Source of the DNA: Malaciobacter mytili LMG 24559 | GTDB taxonomy: Bacteria; Campylobacterota; Campylobacteria; Campylobacterales; Arcobacteraceae | Assembly: GCF_003346775.1 (NCBI RefSeq) | Contig: NZ_CP031219.1 | Coordinates: 496,001-560,000 of the forward strand | Reading direction: 5' to 3' | Length of the DNA stretch: 64,000 bases | Shown: piece after piece, positions 16,095 through 23,732 of the stretch | Numbering within the stretch: the stretch's first letter is position 1 | Layout of the letters: each line of letters begins with the position of its first letter | Position numbers and translations under genes: made by a program | Notes under the pieces: model-generated | The model's input: the letters and a program-made list of their open reading frames with translations, nothing else | Databases searched by the model: none | Told to the model about the DNA's origin: nothing

Positions 16095-16100
16095 TATAAT
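16095..16100 (+). promoter_or_regulatory. -10 element of the Spy-like operon
   Basis: A consensus TATAAT about 30 bases before the Spy-like ATG, following the phased repeats. RBS AAGGAT is at about 16121. Confidence 0.65.
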
Positions 16101-16130
16101 TTCAATATAGAAAATATAAAAGGATAAAAA

Positions 16131-16598
16131 ATGAAAAAGACAGTTTTAGCAAGTTTATTAATAGGTTCTGTATTAACAACATCAGCTTTTGCCTATAATG
16201 GTAAATGCAATCAAGGTAATATGGCTCAAAATTGTAATATGATGAAAGATACAAACTCTTTTAATTGTAAGGCCAAACAAGGAGTGATGAAACATAAAAG
16301 AGATGGTTCACATGCTTTTTATAAAGCTTTATATCAGTTAAATTTAGATGATTCACAAAGAACAAAAATAAAAGAAATCTTCCAATCTAATAAAACTAAG
16401 ATGAAAGGAATTAATGAAGCTTTTAGTTCTTCTTCATTTGATAAAGATAAATTTGTAGAAATTGTATCTTCTAAAAGAGAGAATATGATAAAATTAAAAG
16501 CTCAAACAATAGAAGACATTTATAAAATCTTAACATCTAAGCAAAAAGAGCAATTAAAAGTATTATTAGATTTAAAAGCTGATAGATTTAAAGGATAA
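16131..16598 (+). CDS. Spy/CpxP-like periplasmic protein
   Basis: 155 residues with a clear signal peptide (VLASLLIGSVLTTSAFA). The mature part is helical and basic and has two LTXXQ-like repeats: LNLDDSQRTKIKEIF (about 74-88) and ILTSKQKEQLK (about 136-146), the Spy/CpxP hallmark. A Cys- and Met-rich stretch (NGKCNQGNMAQNCNMMKD, then NCKAK) at the N-terminus could bind metal. The family acts as periplasmic chaperones and as feedback inhibitors of envelope-stress kinases. The gene is 3 bases upstream of a response regulator and kinase, which supports a CpxP-like feedback role. Confidence 0.82.
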   Translation: MKKTVLASLLIGSVLTTSAFAYNGKCNQGNMAQNCNMMKDTNSFNCKAKQGVMKHKRDGSHAFYKALYQLNLDDSQRTKIKEIFQSNKTKMKGINEAFSSSSFDKDKFVEIVSSKRENMIKLKAQTIEDIYKILTSKQKEQLKVLLDLKADRFKG

Positions 16599-16601
16599 AT
16601 T

Positions 16602-17282
16602 TTGATTAAAATTGCAATGGTAGAGGATGATGTTCAACTAGCAGAACTTCTAACTGAATACCTAAAACAGTTTAATATTGAGGTTACAAATTTTGAAGAG
16701 CCATTTTTGGCTCTTTCAAGTTTAAATATTTATAAATATGATTTACTTATTTTAGATTTAACTCTTCCTGGAATGGATGGGTTAGATGTTTGTAAAGAAG
16801 TAGTAAGTAAACATAAAATACCTATAATAATCTCAAGTGCTAGAAGTGATATTACCGATAAAGTTACAGCTTTACAACTTGGTGCTGATGACTACTTACC
16901 AAAACCTTATGACCCAAGAGAACTTGAAGTTCGCATTAAAACTATTTTAAGAAGATATAATCAAAATAATGAAGATGTAAAAGAGAATAAAAAAGGTATT
17001 TTTAAACTAGATAGTGATAAAAGAGAGATTACAAAAAAAGGGCAGTATATTAAACTTACGGCAGCTGAGTATGAAGTTTTATCCCTTTTAATAAAAAGAG
17101 AAGGTTTTATTGTAACAAGAGAGGAGATTTTTGATAATTCTGATTTATTAAATCATGATTATGAAAGTTCTGGCTCACTTGCTGTTATAATTAATAGAAT
17201 TAGACAAAAAATAGAAGATAATCCAAAAGAACCAAAACATCTACAAACTATAAGAGGAATGGGGTATAAATTTTTACAATGA
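16602..17282 (+). CDS. OmpR-family response regulator (ArsR/CpxR-like)
   Basis: 226 residues from a TTG start (MIKIAMVEDD), 3 bases after the Spy-like stop. The receiver has VEDD, phospho-acceptor LILDLTLPGMDG and LPKPYDPREL. The C-terminal winged helix (IKLTAAEYEVLSLL, IRGMGYKFL) is OmpR type. Pairing with an ArsS-like kinase resembles the Helicobacter/Campylobacter acid-responsive ArsRS system; the Spy-like gene resembles the cpxP-cpxRA arrangement. The phased repeats at 16046-16083 are probable self-targets. Confidence 0.9.
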   Translation: MIKIAMVEDDVQLAELLTEYLKQFNIEVTNFEEPFLALSSLNIYKYDLLILDLTLPGMDGLDVCKEVVSKHKIPIIISSARSDITDKVTALQLGADDYLPKPYDPRELEVRIKTILRRYNQNNEDVKENKKGIFKLDSDKREITKKGQYIKLTAAEYEVLSLLIKREGFIVTREEIFDNSDLLNHDYESSGSLAVIINRIRQKIEDNPKEPKHLQTIRGMGYKFLQ

Positions 17283-18535
17283 ATAGAGAATCAATTTTTT
17301 TTACAATAACAGTAAGTTTTATAATATCTATAATTTTAGTAATTGCTAGTTTTACGATTTTAATGACACATAATTTTAAAAATAAAGAAGAACATCTTAT
17401 TGAGAAATATGTTCCAATTATTAAAATGGTTGTAAGACAGTATCATAGAGGTGGTGTTGATAATGATTTTTTAAAGACACTAGAAGAGATAAACTATACA
17501 ATGTTTACTAAAAGAAAAGATATAAATAATATTACATATAATCCAAAAACTGTTATTTTAGTAGAAAAAAAGGATCCAAGTGTAAGAACAAGCCTTTTAA
17601 GAGTTCTTGAATTAAATGGAAAAAATTATATTTACATGAAAAAAAGAGGTGAAACGATTTTAATTAGGGATAATATTACTCATAATAACTTAACTCATTT
17701 ATATATTATTTTAGTATTTGCAATAGTTATTATAACAATTATTTTAATGTATTTAATTACCCTAAGAAAATTAATGCCTCTTAAAATTTTAAAAGACAAA
17801 GTTAAAAATCTAGGTGATGAAAACTTTGATTTTGAGTGTTGTGATACAAATAGAAAAGATGAAGTATCTTTACTTGCTTTAGAGTTTAAAAATACAGCTT
17901 CAAAACTAAAAAGTATTAAAGAAGCAAGAAATGTTTTTATTAGAAATATAATGCATGAATTAAAAACTCCTATTACAAAGGGTAAATTCTTAGTAGAGAT
18001 TGAAAATAGTGAACAAAATGATGAAAAATTAAGAGAAGTTTTTAATAGACTAGAATCTTTAATTAACGAATTTGCTTCAATAGAAGAACTTATCTCTTCT
18101 GCTAATAATATAGAAAAAAACAATTACTATTTAGATGATATTGTTGATAATGCAAAAGATATTCTAATGATTGAAGATGAAGATGTAATTTGTAAATATG
18201 ATAATAAAAAACTTAATATAAATTTTAAACTTTTTTCAATTGCTGTTAAAAACTTAATAGATAATGCAATTAAATACTCTTCAAATAAAAAAGTAGTAAT
18301 AAAAACACAAGATGAAGATATTATTTTTGAAAATCAAGGTGAAATTTTAAAGTATGATTTAAAAGCTTATTATGAGCCATTTTTTGCTTCTGAAGAGAAG
18401 ACTACAAACTCTTTTGGTTTAGGAATATATATTGTACATAATATTTTAAAAGCAAATGGTTATACACTTGATTATGAGCATAAAGATGGAATAAATATTT
18501 TTAAATGTATTAAGGATAAATCATCTACGAAATAG
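17279..18535 (+). CDS. ArsS-family sensor histidine kinase
   Basis: 418 residues; the ATG overlaps the regulator stop (ATGA). Two transmembrane helices (about 8-30 and 140-162) flank a periplasmic loop of about 110 residues. A HAMP-like linker follows, then H-box IRNIMHELKTPITKGKF (about 221-237) and N-box IAVKNLIDNAIKYS. The ATP lid is unusual (FENQGEIL instead of DNGXGI) but the G2 box is kept (SFGLGIYIVHNIL). This degenerate G1 is, as I recall, a feature of the ArsS family. Likely senses periplasmic pH or envelope stress together with the Spy-like protein. Confidence 0.88.
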   Translation: MNRESIFFTITVSFIISIILVIASFTILMTHNFKNKEEHLIEKYVPIIKMVVRQYHRGGVDNDFLKTLEEINYTMFTKRKDINNITYNPKTVILVEKKDPSVRTSLLRVLELNGKNYIYMKKRGETILIRDNITHNNLTHLYIILVFAIVIITIILMYLITLRKLMPLKILKDKVKNLGDENFDFECCDTNRKDEVSLLALEFKNTASKLKSIKEARNVFIRNIMHELKTPITKGKFLVEIENSEQNDEKLREVFNRLESLINEFASIEELISSANNIEKNNYYLDDIVDNAKDILMIEDEDVICKYDNKKLNINFKLFSIAVKNLIDNAIKYSSNKKVVIKTQDEDIIFENQGEILKYDLKAYYEPFFASEEKTTNSFGLGIYIVHNILKANGYTLDYEHKDGINIFKCIKDKSSTK

Positions 18536-19656
18536 CAATTATTGGGGCAGGAGCAAGTGGTTTGATGCTTGCAAGCCATATTAAAAATAAAAGCGTTTGT
18601 CTTATTGATAGTAATAAGAAAATAGGACAAAAGATAAAAGTTAGTGGTGGAGCTAAATGTAATATTACTAATAATGTGGTTAGTTGTGATAACTACTTAG
18701 GTGATAAAGAGTTTGTAAAAAAAGTTTTAAAAAACTATACAAATAATGATTTATTAGAGTTTTTAAATGCTAATAATGTGCAGCCAAAGATTAATCCTAA
18801 ACTTATAAAAGGAACATACTTTTGTAGAAGCTCACAAGATGTAATTGATATGTTTACAAGATTAACAACCCATGTTAAAAAATATTTAGATACAAAAGTT
18901 TTAGATGTTGAGCATAAAGATGAACTTTTTATTATAAAAACTTCAAAAGGCGAAATCAAAGCAAAAAAACTTGTAGTTGCAAGTGGAGGATTATCTTATA
19001 GTACTTTAGGTGCCTCTAGTATAGCTTTTGATATTGCTAAAAAGTTTAATCACACCATAACAAAACTAGAACCAGCTTTAGTAGGTTTTACAGTGCAAAA
19101 AGAGCAGTTTTGGTTTAAACAGCTAAGTGGTTTATCAATTATTGCTAAAGCAAAAGTAGAAAATAAATCTTTTTATGGTTCACTACTTTTTGCCCATAAA
19201 GGTTGCTCTGGACCTATTATTTTAAATAGTTCTTTATATTGGAAAAAAGGAAAAATAAGTTTTGATTTTTTACCAAAAGAAAAAATAGAAAAACTTTTAA
19301 AAGGTAATGCTTTAATAAGTTCAAAACTTCCTTTACCAAAAAGATTTGTTCAAGAATTTTTAGACTCAATTGAAATTAAAGATAAACCTTGTTCTTTAGT
19401 AACAAATGATGAGTTAAAAAAACTACAGCTTATTCATAATTATGAACTTTCTCCAGCTGGAAATTTTGGTTATACAAAAGCTGAAGTTACAAAAGGTGGA
19501 GTTGATACTTCACAAATTGATGTAAATAGTATGCAAAGTTTAAAACAGAAAAATTTATATTTTTTAGGGGAATGTTTGGATATAACAGGTGAACTTGGGG
19601 GATATAATTTTCAGTTTGCCTTTTCAAGTGCTATGACTTGTTCTTATAAAATATAA
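18523..19656 (+). CDS. HI0933/YhiN-family flavoprotein with non-canonical start
   Basis: The reading frame contains the full FAD motif IAIIGAGASGLMLASH, but the first ATG/TTG/GTG in frame (TTG 18562) lies after the Gly-rich loop. Upstream, a stop at 18517 leaves only ATC ATC TAC GAA ATA before it, with RBS AAGGAT at 18512-18517. The best candidate start is ATC at 18523, in place of an expected ATG, which would give about 377 residues and a 13-base overlap with the kinase gene. Other family motifs are intact: SGGAKCNITNN, ASGGLSYSTLG, AKGGVDTSQI-like KGGVDTSQID and GELGGYNFQFAFSSA at the C-terminus. Physiological role of this family is not settled. Confidence 0.8.
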   Translation: MYEIAIIGAGASGLMLASHIKNKSVCLIDSNKKIGQKIKVSGGAKCNITNNVVSCDNYLGDKEFVKKVLKNYTNNDLLEFLNANNVQPKINPKLIKGTYFCRSSQDVIDMFTRLTTHVKKYLDTKVLDVEHKDELFIIKTSKGEIKAKKLVVASGGLSYSTLGASSIAFDIAKKFNHTITKLEPALVGFTVQKEQFWFKQLSGLSIIAKAKVENKSFYGSLLFAHKGCSGPIILNSSLYWKKGKISFDFLPKEKIEKLLKGNALISSKLPLPKRFVQEFLDSIEIKDKPCSLVTNDELKKLQLIHNYELSPAGNFGYTKAEVTKGGVDTSQIDVNSMQSLKQKNLYFLGECLDITGELGGYNFQFAFSSAMTCSYKI

Positions 19657-19769
19657 CAAATAGTTATATAAAGTACTTACTTTCAAATAAATAATAATTA
19701 TTTTTATACTTCATTTATGATTTTTTAGGTAAAATGTAATAGTATAAGTAAATAATAAGGTATAAAATA

Positions 19770-21167
19770 ATGTTTTTCTCAAATAAGAAATCACTTGAGC
19801 AAATCGCTTTTTTAGAAGAAGAGGTTAGGAGTTTAAAAAATAGGCTTCAACAAAAAGATGAAGAGATAAACTCTTTAAATGCTAAACTTGAAAAAGCACC
19901 AAAAAGTTCAGATTTTGATACTTTTAAATTTGAAATATCTTTATTTCATAAAATTGCTGCTACTTCACAAGAAGAGGGTTTAGTTGTTTTTACATCAAAA
20001 GATGAATTATATTTTGCAAATGACTTAGCAAAAGCTAATATAAAAGATTTTTCTATAGTATTAAATGCAATTAAGCATGGTAATGATAGATTAATTATGG
20101 ATGATTGTGAAGCTAAAATAGTAACTAAAAACTATGAAGGTTTTATAATTGTGTCTTTAAAAAGAACATCTATTCATGATAATAAAGAGGGTGGTTTATT
20201 AGAAAGACATAATAAAAATATGACTAATTCTTTAAACAACACTCAAACTACATATCTTTCATTACTTGAAGAGTTACAGTCTATGATGAAAGAATCAAAA
20301 GAGACTGCAACTGGTTCAACTGAAGGATTAAATCTTGCAAAAGAGATATTAAGTGATACAGATAACTTAAAAACTCAAATTGATATAGAAAATGAAGTTG
20401 TAGGTTCTCTTGTATCAAAAAGTAAAGATATTTCGCAAGTAATTACTTTAATTCAAGAAATTGCATTTCAAACTAATATTCTTTCATTAAATGCAGCAGT
20501 TGAGGCAGCAACAGCAGGAGAGGCTGGAAAAGGCTTTGCAGTTGTTGCTCAAGAGGTGCGAAATCTTGCCACAAGAAGTGCAGATGCAGCAACTCAAATA
20601 AAAGCAGTAGTAGATTCAATTCAAGTGGAAACAGGAAGAATTAAAAATAGTTCTGAAGTTGTTTCAAATGTTGTAAATCAAACAAAAGATAGGGTTGATA
20701 TTTTAAATAAATTAATGAATACTTTCCAAAAAAATTCAAATAGATCAGTATATGAAGTTGAAAGTATTTCTAATAAAATCTTTATTAACCTAGCAAAACT
20801 TGACCATGTTATTTATAAAAATAATCTATACCAATTAATCTTTGGTGGTGAACATAACTTTAAAGCAGTTGATCATCATAATTGTAGACTTGGAAAGTGG
20901 TATGATACTGGTTTAGGAAAAGAAGAGTTTAGTTTTGTTCCTTCATATAGATATTTAGAAAAACATCACCATACAGTTCATCATGAAGCAAATTTACTTG
21001 CAAAAGAGTGTTCAGGTAATAGTATTGCTTGTTCTAAACAATTAATTGAAGATAAGATAGCTTTAGTTGAAGAGGGAAGTGAAAAAGTATTTTATTACTT
21101 AGATAAAATTTTAGAAGAAAAAAATGAAGCTGTTATGAAAGAAGCAGCTAGAGAGTTATTTAAATAA
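19770..21167 (+). CDS. Cytoplasmic chemoreceptor with CZB zinc-binding domain (TlpD-like)
   Basis: 465 residues without a membrane segment. An N-terminal coiled coil (about 8-50), a small sensory or linker region (50-140), then the MCP signalling hairpin with the highly conserved tip [20 protein letters not shown] (about 229-248) and [15 protein letters not shown]. The C-terminal CZB domain (about 345-440) has [14 protein letters not shown] and HHTVHHEA, supplying the Cys and His ligands for zinc. In Helicobacter TlpD this domain is tied to oxidant or pH responses. It leads a run of signalling genes (receiver, two kinases). Confidence 0.92.
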   Translation: MFFSNKKSLEQIAFLEEEVRSLKNRLQQKDEEINSLNAKLEKAPKSSDFDTFKFEISLFHKIAATSQEEGLVVFTSKDELYFANDLAKANIKDFSIVLNAIKHGNDRLIMDDCEAKIVTKNYEGFIIVSLKRTSIHDNKEGGLLERHNKNMTNSLNNTQTTYLSLLEELQSMMKESKETATGSTEGLNLAKEILSDTDNLKTQIDIENEVVGSLVSKSKDISQVITLIQEIAFQTNILSLNAAVEAATAGEAGKGFAVVAQEVRNLATRSADAATQIKAVVDSIQVETGRIKNSSEVVSNVVNQTKDRVDILNKLMNTFQKNSNRSVYEVESISNKIFINLAKLDHVIYKNNLYQLIFGGEHNFKAVDHHNCRLGKWYDTGLGKEEFSFVPSYRYLEKHHHTVHHEANLLAKECSGNSIACSKQLIEDKIALVEEGSEKVFYYLDKILEEKNEAVMKEAARELFK

Positions 21168-21179
21168 GGATAAATTATT

Positions 21180-21557
21180 ATGGAAAATAGAGTTTTTAAA
21201 ATTGCAATAGTTGATGATGAAACAGAAATTTTAAATATGTTAAGTAGATTTTTAAATAGAAGTGGAAAATATAGTGTATCTACTTTTTCAAATCCAGTTG
21301 TAGCTTTAAATAGTATAAAAACTGAGAATTATGATGTAATTTTACTTGATATTATGATGCCTCAAATGAATGGGCTTGATGCTTTAGAAAAAATAATGGA
21401 AATAAAAGAATCACAAAAAGTTATTATGATGACTGCATATTCTACATTGGATAAAGTGTTAAAATCACATAAACAAGGTGCTACAAATTATGTGATGAAA
21501 CCTTTTGATTCTCTTCAAGCCTTAGAAAATAAAATAATAGAAGTATTAAAGTCTTAA
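21180..21557 (+). CDS. Single-domain response regulator (CheY-like receiver)
   Basis: 125 residues, a receiver domain only. VDDE acidic pocket, phospho-acceptor in VILLDIMMPQMNG (Asp near 58), conserved Thr in MMTAYS and Lys in VMKPFD. No output domain, so it must act by protein contact, either on the flagellar motor or as a phosphorelay element. It lies 12 bases after the CZB chemoreceptor and 3 bases before a sensor kinase, suggesting it is phosphorylated by one or both following kinases. Confidence 0.93.
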   Translation: MENRVFKIAIVDDETEILNMLSRFLNRSGKYSVSTFSNPVVALNSIKTENYDVILLDIMMPQMNGLDALEKIMEIKESQKVIMMTAYSTLDKVLKSHKQGATNYVMKPFDSLQALENKIIEVLKS

Positions 21558-21560
21558 TAT

Positions 21561-23732
21561 ATGAAAAAAGTAAATCTGTTTTTTAGAGTAAGTGCAATAA
21601 TACTTTTATGTATTATTGCTATAACAGGTTTACTAGCTTCATATTATAAAAATAAAGAAGTAAAGCAGTTACTTAAAAAAGATATAGAAAAAATTAAATT
21701 AAATTTTAACAATGTTTATGAAGAGAATAAAAAACTTTCTGAATTAATATTTTTTAATAATCTTTTATATGATCAAAAGATTATTAAATTATATAAACAA
21801 ATTTCTACTGATAAAAAAAAATCAAGAGAAGAACTTTTTTTATATTTAAAAGAGAGATTTTATTATTTTAAATCTTTTGGTGTAAAGCAAATCAATTTTT
21901 ATCTTCCAAATAATGAGACTTTTTTAAGAATGGGAAAAAAAGATATTTATTCTGATGTGGCTAAAAATAGAGAGACTTTATTATATGTTAATTCTATTTT
22001 AAAAGAGATTGATAGTGTAGAAATAGCCCAACTTAACCCCTCTTTTAGATTTTTAAAACCTCTTTTAGATGAAAAATTAAACCATCTAGGCTCTATTGAA
22101 ATAGAGTTTGATTTTGATTATATAGCAAATTTAATCCAAAAAAATATGGGATATAAAGTTTTTTTTGTTTTTAATAAACAATTAATTAAAAAAAATCTTT
22201 TTCATTCAGAATATAAAAGATTTGCAGATTTTATTTTAAATGACAATTATCAAATTGAAGAGACTATTTTTAAGCTTTTTAAATATGAAGAAGAGGTTTT
22301 TAAAAAAATTAAAGAAAATAATGAAGAACTAATTAAATTTCATATGAAAAATAGTGATGAGTTTGCTTTTGATATAGAATTAAATAAAAAAAGAGTACCT
22401 GTTGCTTTTATACCTTTAAAAAACTCTCTAACAAATGAAGTAAATAGTTATTTAGTTGCTTATGATTTAACAAATGAAGAGATTTTAAAAAGTGGTTTAA
22501 TTTATAATAATATTTTGATTTTTATCTTTATAATCTATTTATTTTTAGCTTTTTTAATTATTAAAATATCTATGCTTCAATATAAAAAAGATTTAATATA
22601 TACTAAATATGATGATTTATTAAAAGCCATAGATAAATATGTAGTAATGGTTGAGACAAATAAAAGTGCTTTTATTACAAATGTAACTCAAGCTTTTTGT
22701 GATATTTCAGGCTACTCTAAAAGTGAATTATTGGGTAAAAATATTAATATTTTAAGACATCCTGATATTTCTAAAAACTTTTTTGAACAAATTTGGCAAA
22801 AATTAAATAATGGTCTTTCTTGGGAAGGTGAAATAAAAAATATTGATAAAAATGGAAATTCTTATTGGGTTAAAGGTACAATTTTTCCTAAATATGATGA
22901 AAAAAATAAGCTTATTGGATATACCTCAATTAGGGTTGATATAACTGATACTAAGCAACTTATAAAAATAAATAATCTTTTAAAAGAGGATCTTTCAAAT
23001 AGACTTAATGAAATAAGAATAAAAGATGAAAATCTTATGGATAAAACAAAAATCTCATTAATGGGTAAAGTTTTAGATACAGTAGCCCACCAGTGGAAAA
23101 ATCCTATTTCAAATATTACTATACAACTTGCTTCTTTAAATGCTAGGATTTTAAAAAATACTTTTGAAAAAGAAGAGCTAAAAAAAATACATGATGAAAT
23201 TGAATACCAATTAAAAACTTTATCAATAACTTTAAATGAGTTTAAAACTCTTTTTAATAAAAATACACAAAATGATAAATATAATTTATTTCAAGTATTA
23301 AGTGACTCTAAAAATATCGTAAAAATGGAGTGTTTATTACATAAAATAAAAATAACTTTAAATGCAAAAAAAGAGATATATTGTTTTGGAGTATATAATG
23401 AAATTAAATTAATAATTACTAATTTATTTAAAAACTCTATTGAGGAAAATATAAAAATAAAACAAAATAATGCTGAGATTAAAATTGATGTTATTGAAGA
23501 CGATAATAAAGATATAATTATTAGAATAATTGATTCCATACCATACAATAATAAAATCAAAGAATTTTTTGAAAATGATGAAGCAAAAGATGAAGAAGAT
23601 TTAAATCTTCATATTGCAAAGCTTCTTATTAAAAAAACAGGCTCTTCAATCTGGTTTGATAAAAATGAACAAAGCAGGGTTATTTACTTAAAACTTATCT
23701 CTAAAGATAGACGAAAGAAGGAAAGAAAATGA
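21561..23732 (+). CDS. Sensor histidine kinase-like protein, Cache plus PAS, with degenerate ATP-binding domain
   Basis: 723 residues. Transmembrane helices at about 8-28 and 313-335 flank a large periplasmic Cache-like domain. A PAS domain follows (about 350-475; DISGYSKSELLGKN, LRHPDIS), then H-box LDTVAHQWKNPISN. The N-box is recognisable (NLFKNSIEEN) but the G1 box reads IIDSIPYNNK, with no DXGXG, and the G2 box has no GXGLGL (EEDLNLHIAKLL). ATP binding is therefore doubtful, although the phospho-accepting His remains. It may be phosphorylated by, or form heterodimers with, the intact kinase encoded immediately downstream, whose start overlaps by 4 bases. Confidence 0.85.
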   Translation: MKKVNLFFRVSAIILLCIIAITGLLASYYKNKEVKQLLKKDIEKIKLNFNNVYEENKKLSELIFFNNLLYDQKIIKLYKQISTDKKKSREELFLYLKERFYYFKSFGVKQINFYLPNNETFLRMGKKDIYSDVAKNRETLLYVNSILKEIDSVEIAQLNPSFRFLKPLLDEKLNHLGSIEIEFDFDYIANLIQKNMGYKVFFVFNKQLIKKNLFHSEYKRFADFILNDNYQIEETIFKLFKYEEEVFKKIKENNEELIKFHMKNSDEFAFDIELNKKRVPVAFIPLKNSLTNEVNSYLVAYDLTNEEILKSGLIYNNILIFIFIIYLFLAFLIIKISMLQYKKDLIYTKYDDLLKAIDKYVVMVETNKSAFITNVTQAFCDISGYSKSELLGKNINILRHPDISKNFFEQIWQKLNNGLSWEGEIKNIDKNGNSYWVKGTIFPKYDEKNKLIGYTSIRVDITDTKQLIKINNLLKEDLSNRLNEIRIKDENLMDKTKISLMGKVLDTVAHQWKNPISNITIQLASLNARILKNTFEKEELKKIHDEIEYQLKTLSITLNEFKTLFNKNTQNDKYNLFQVLSDSKNIVKMECLLHKIKITLNAKKEIYCFGVYNEIKLIITNLFKNSIEENIKIKQNNAEIKIDVIEDDNKDIIIRIIDSIPYNNKIKEFFENDEAKDEEDLNLHIAKLLIKKTGSSIWFDKNEQSRVIYLKLISKDRRKKERK

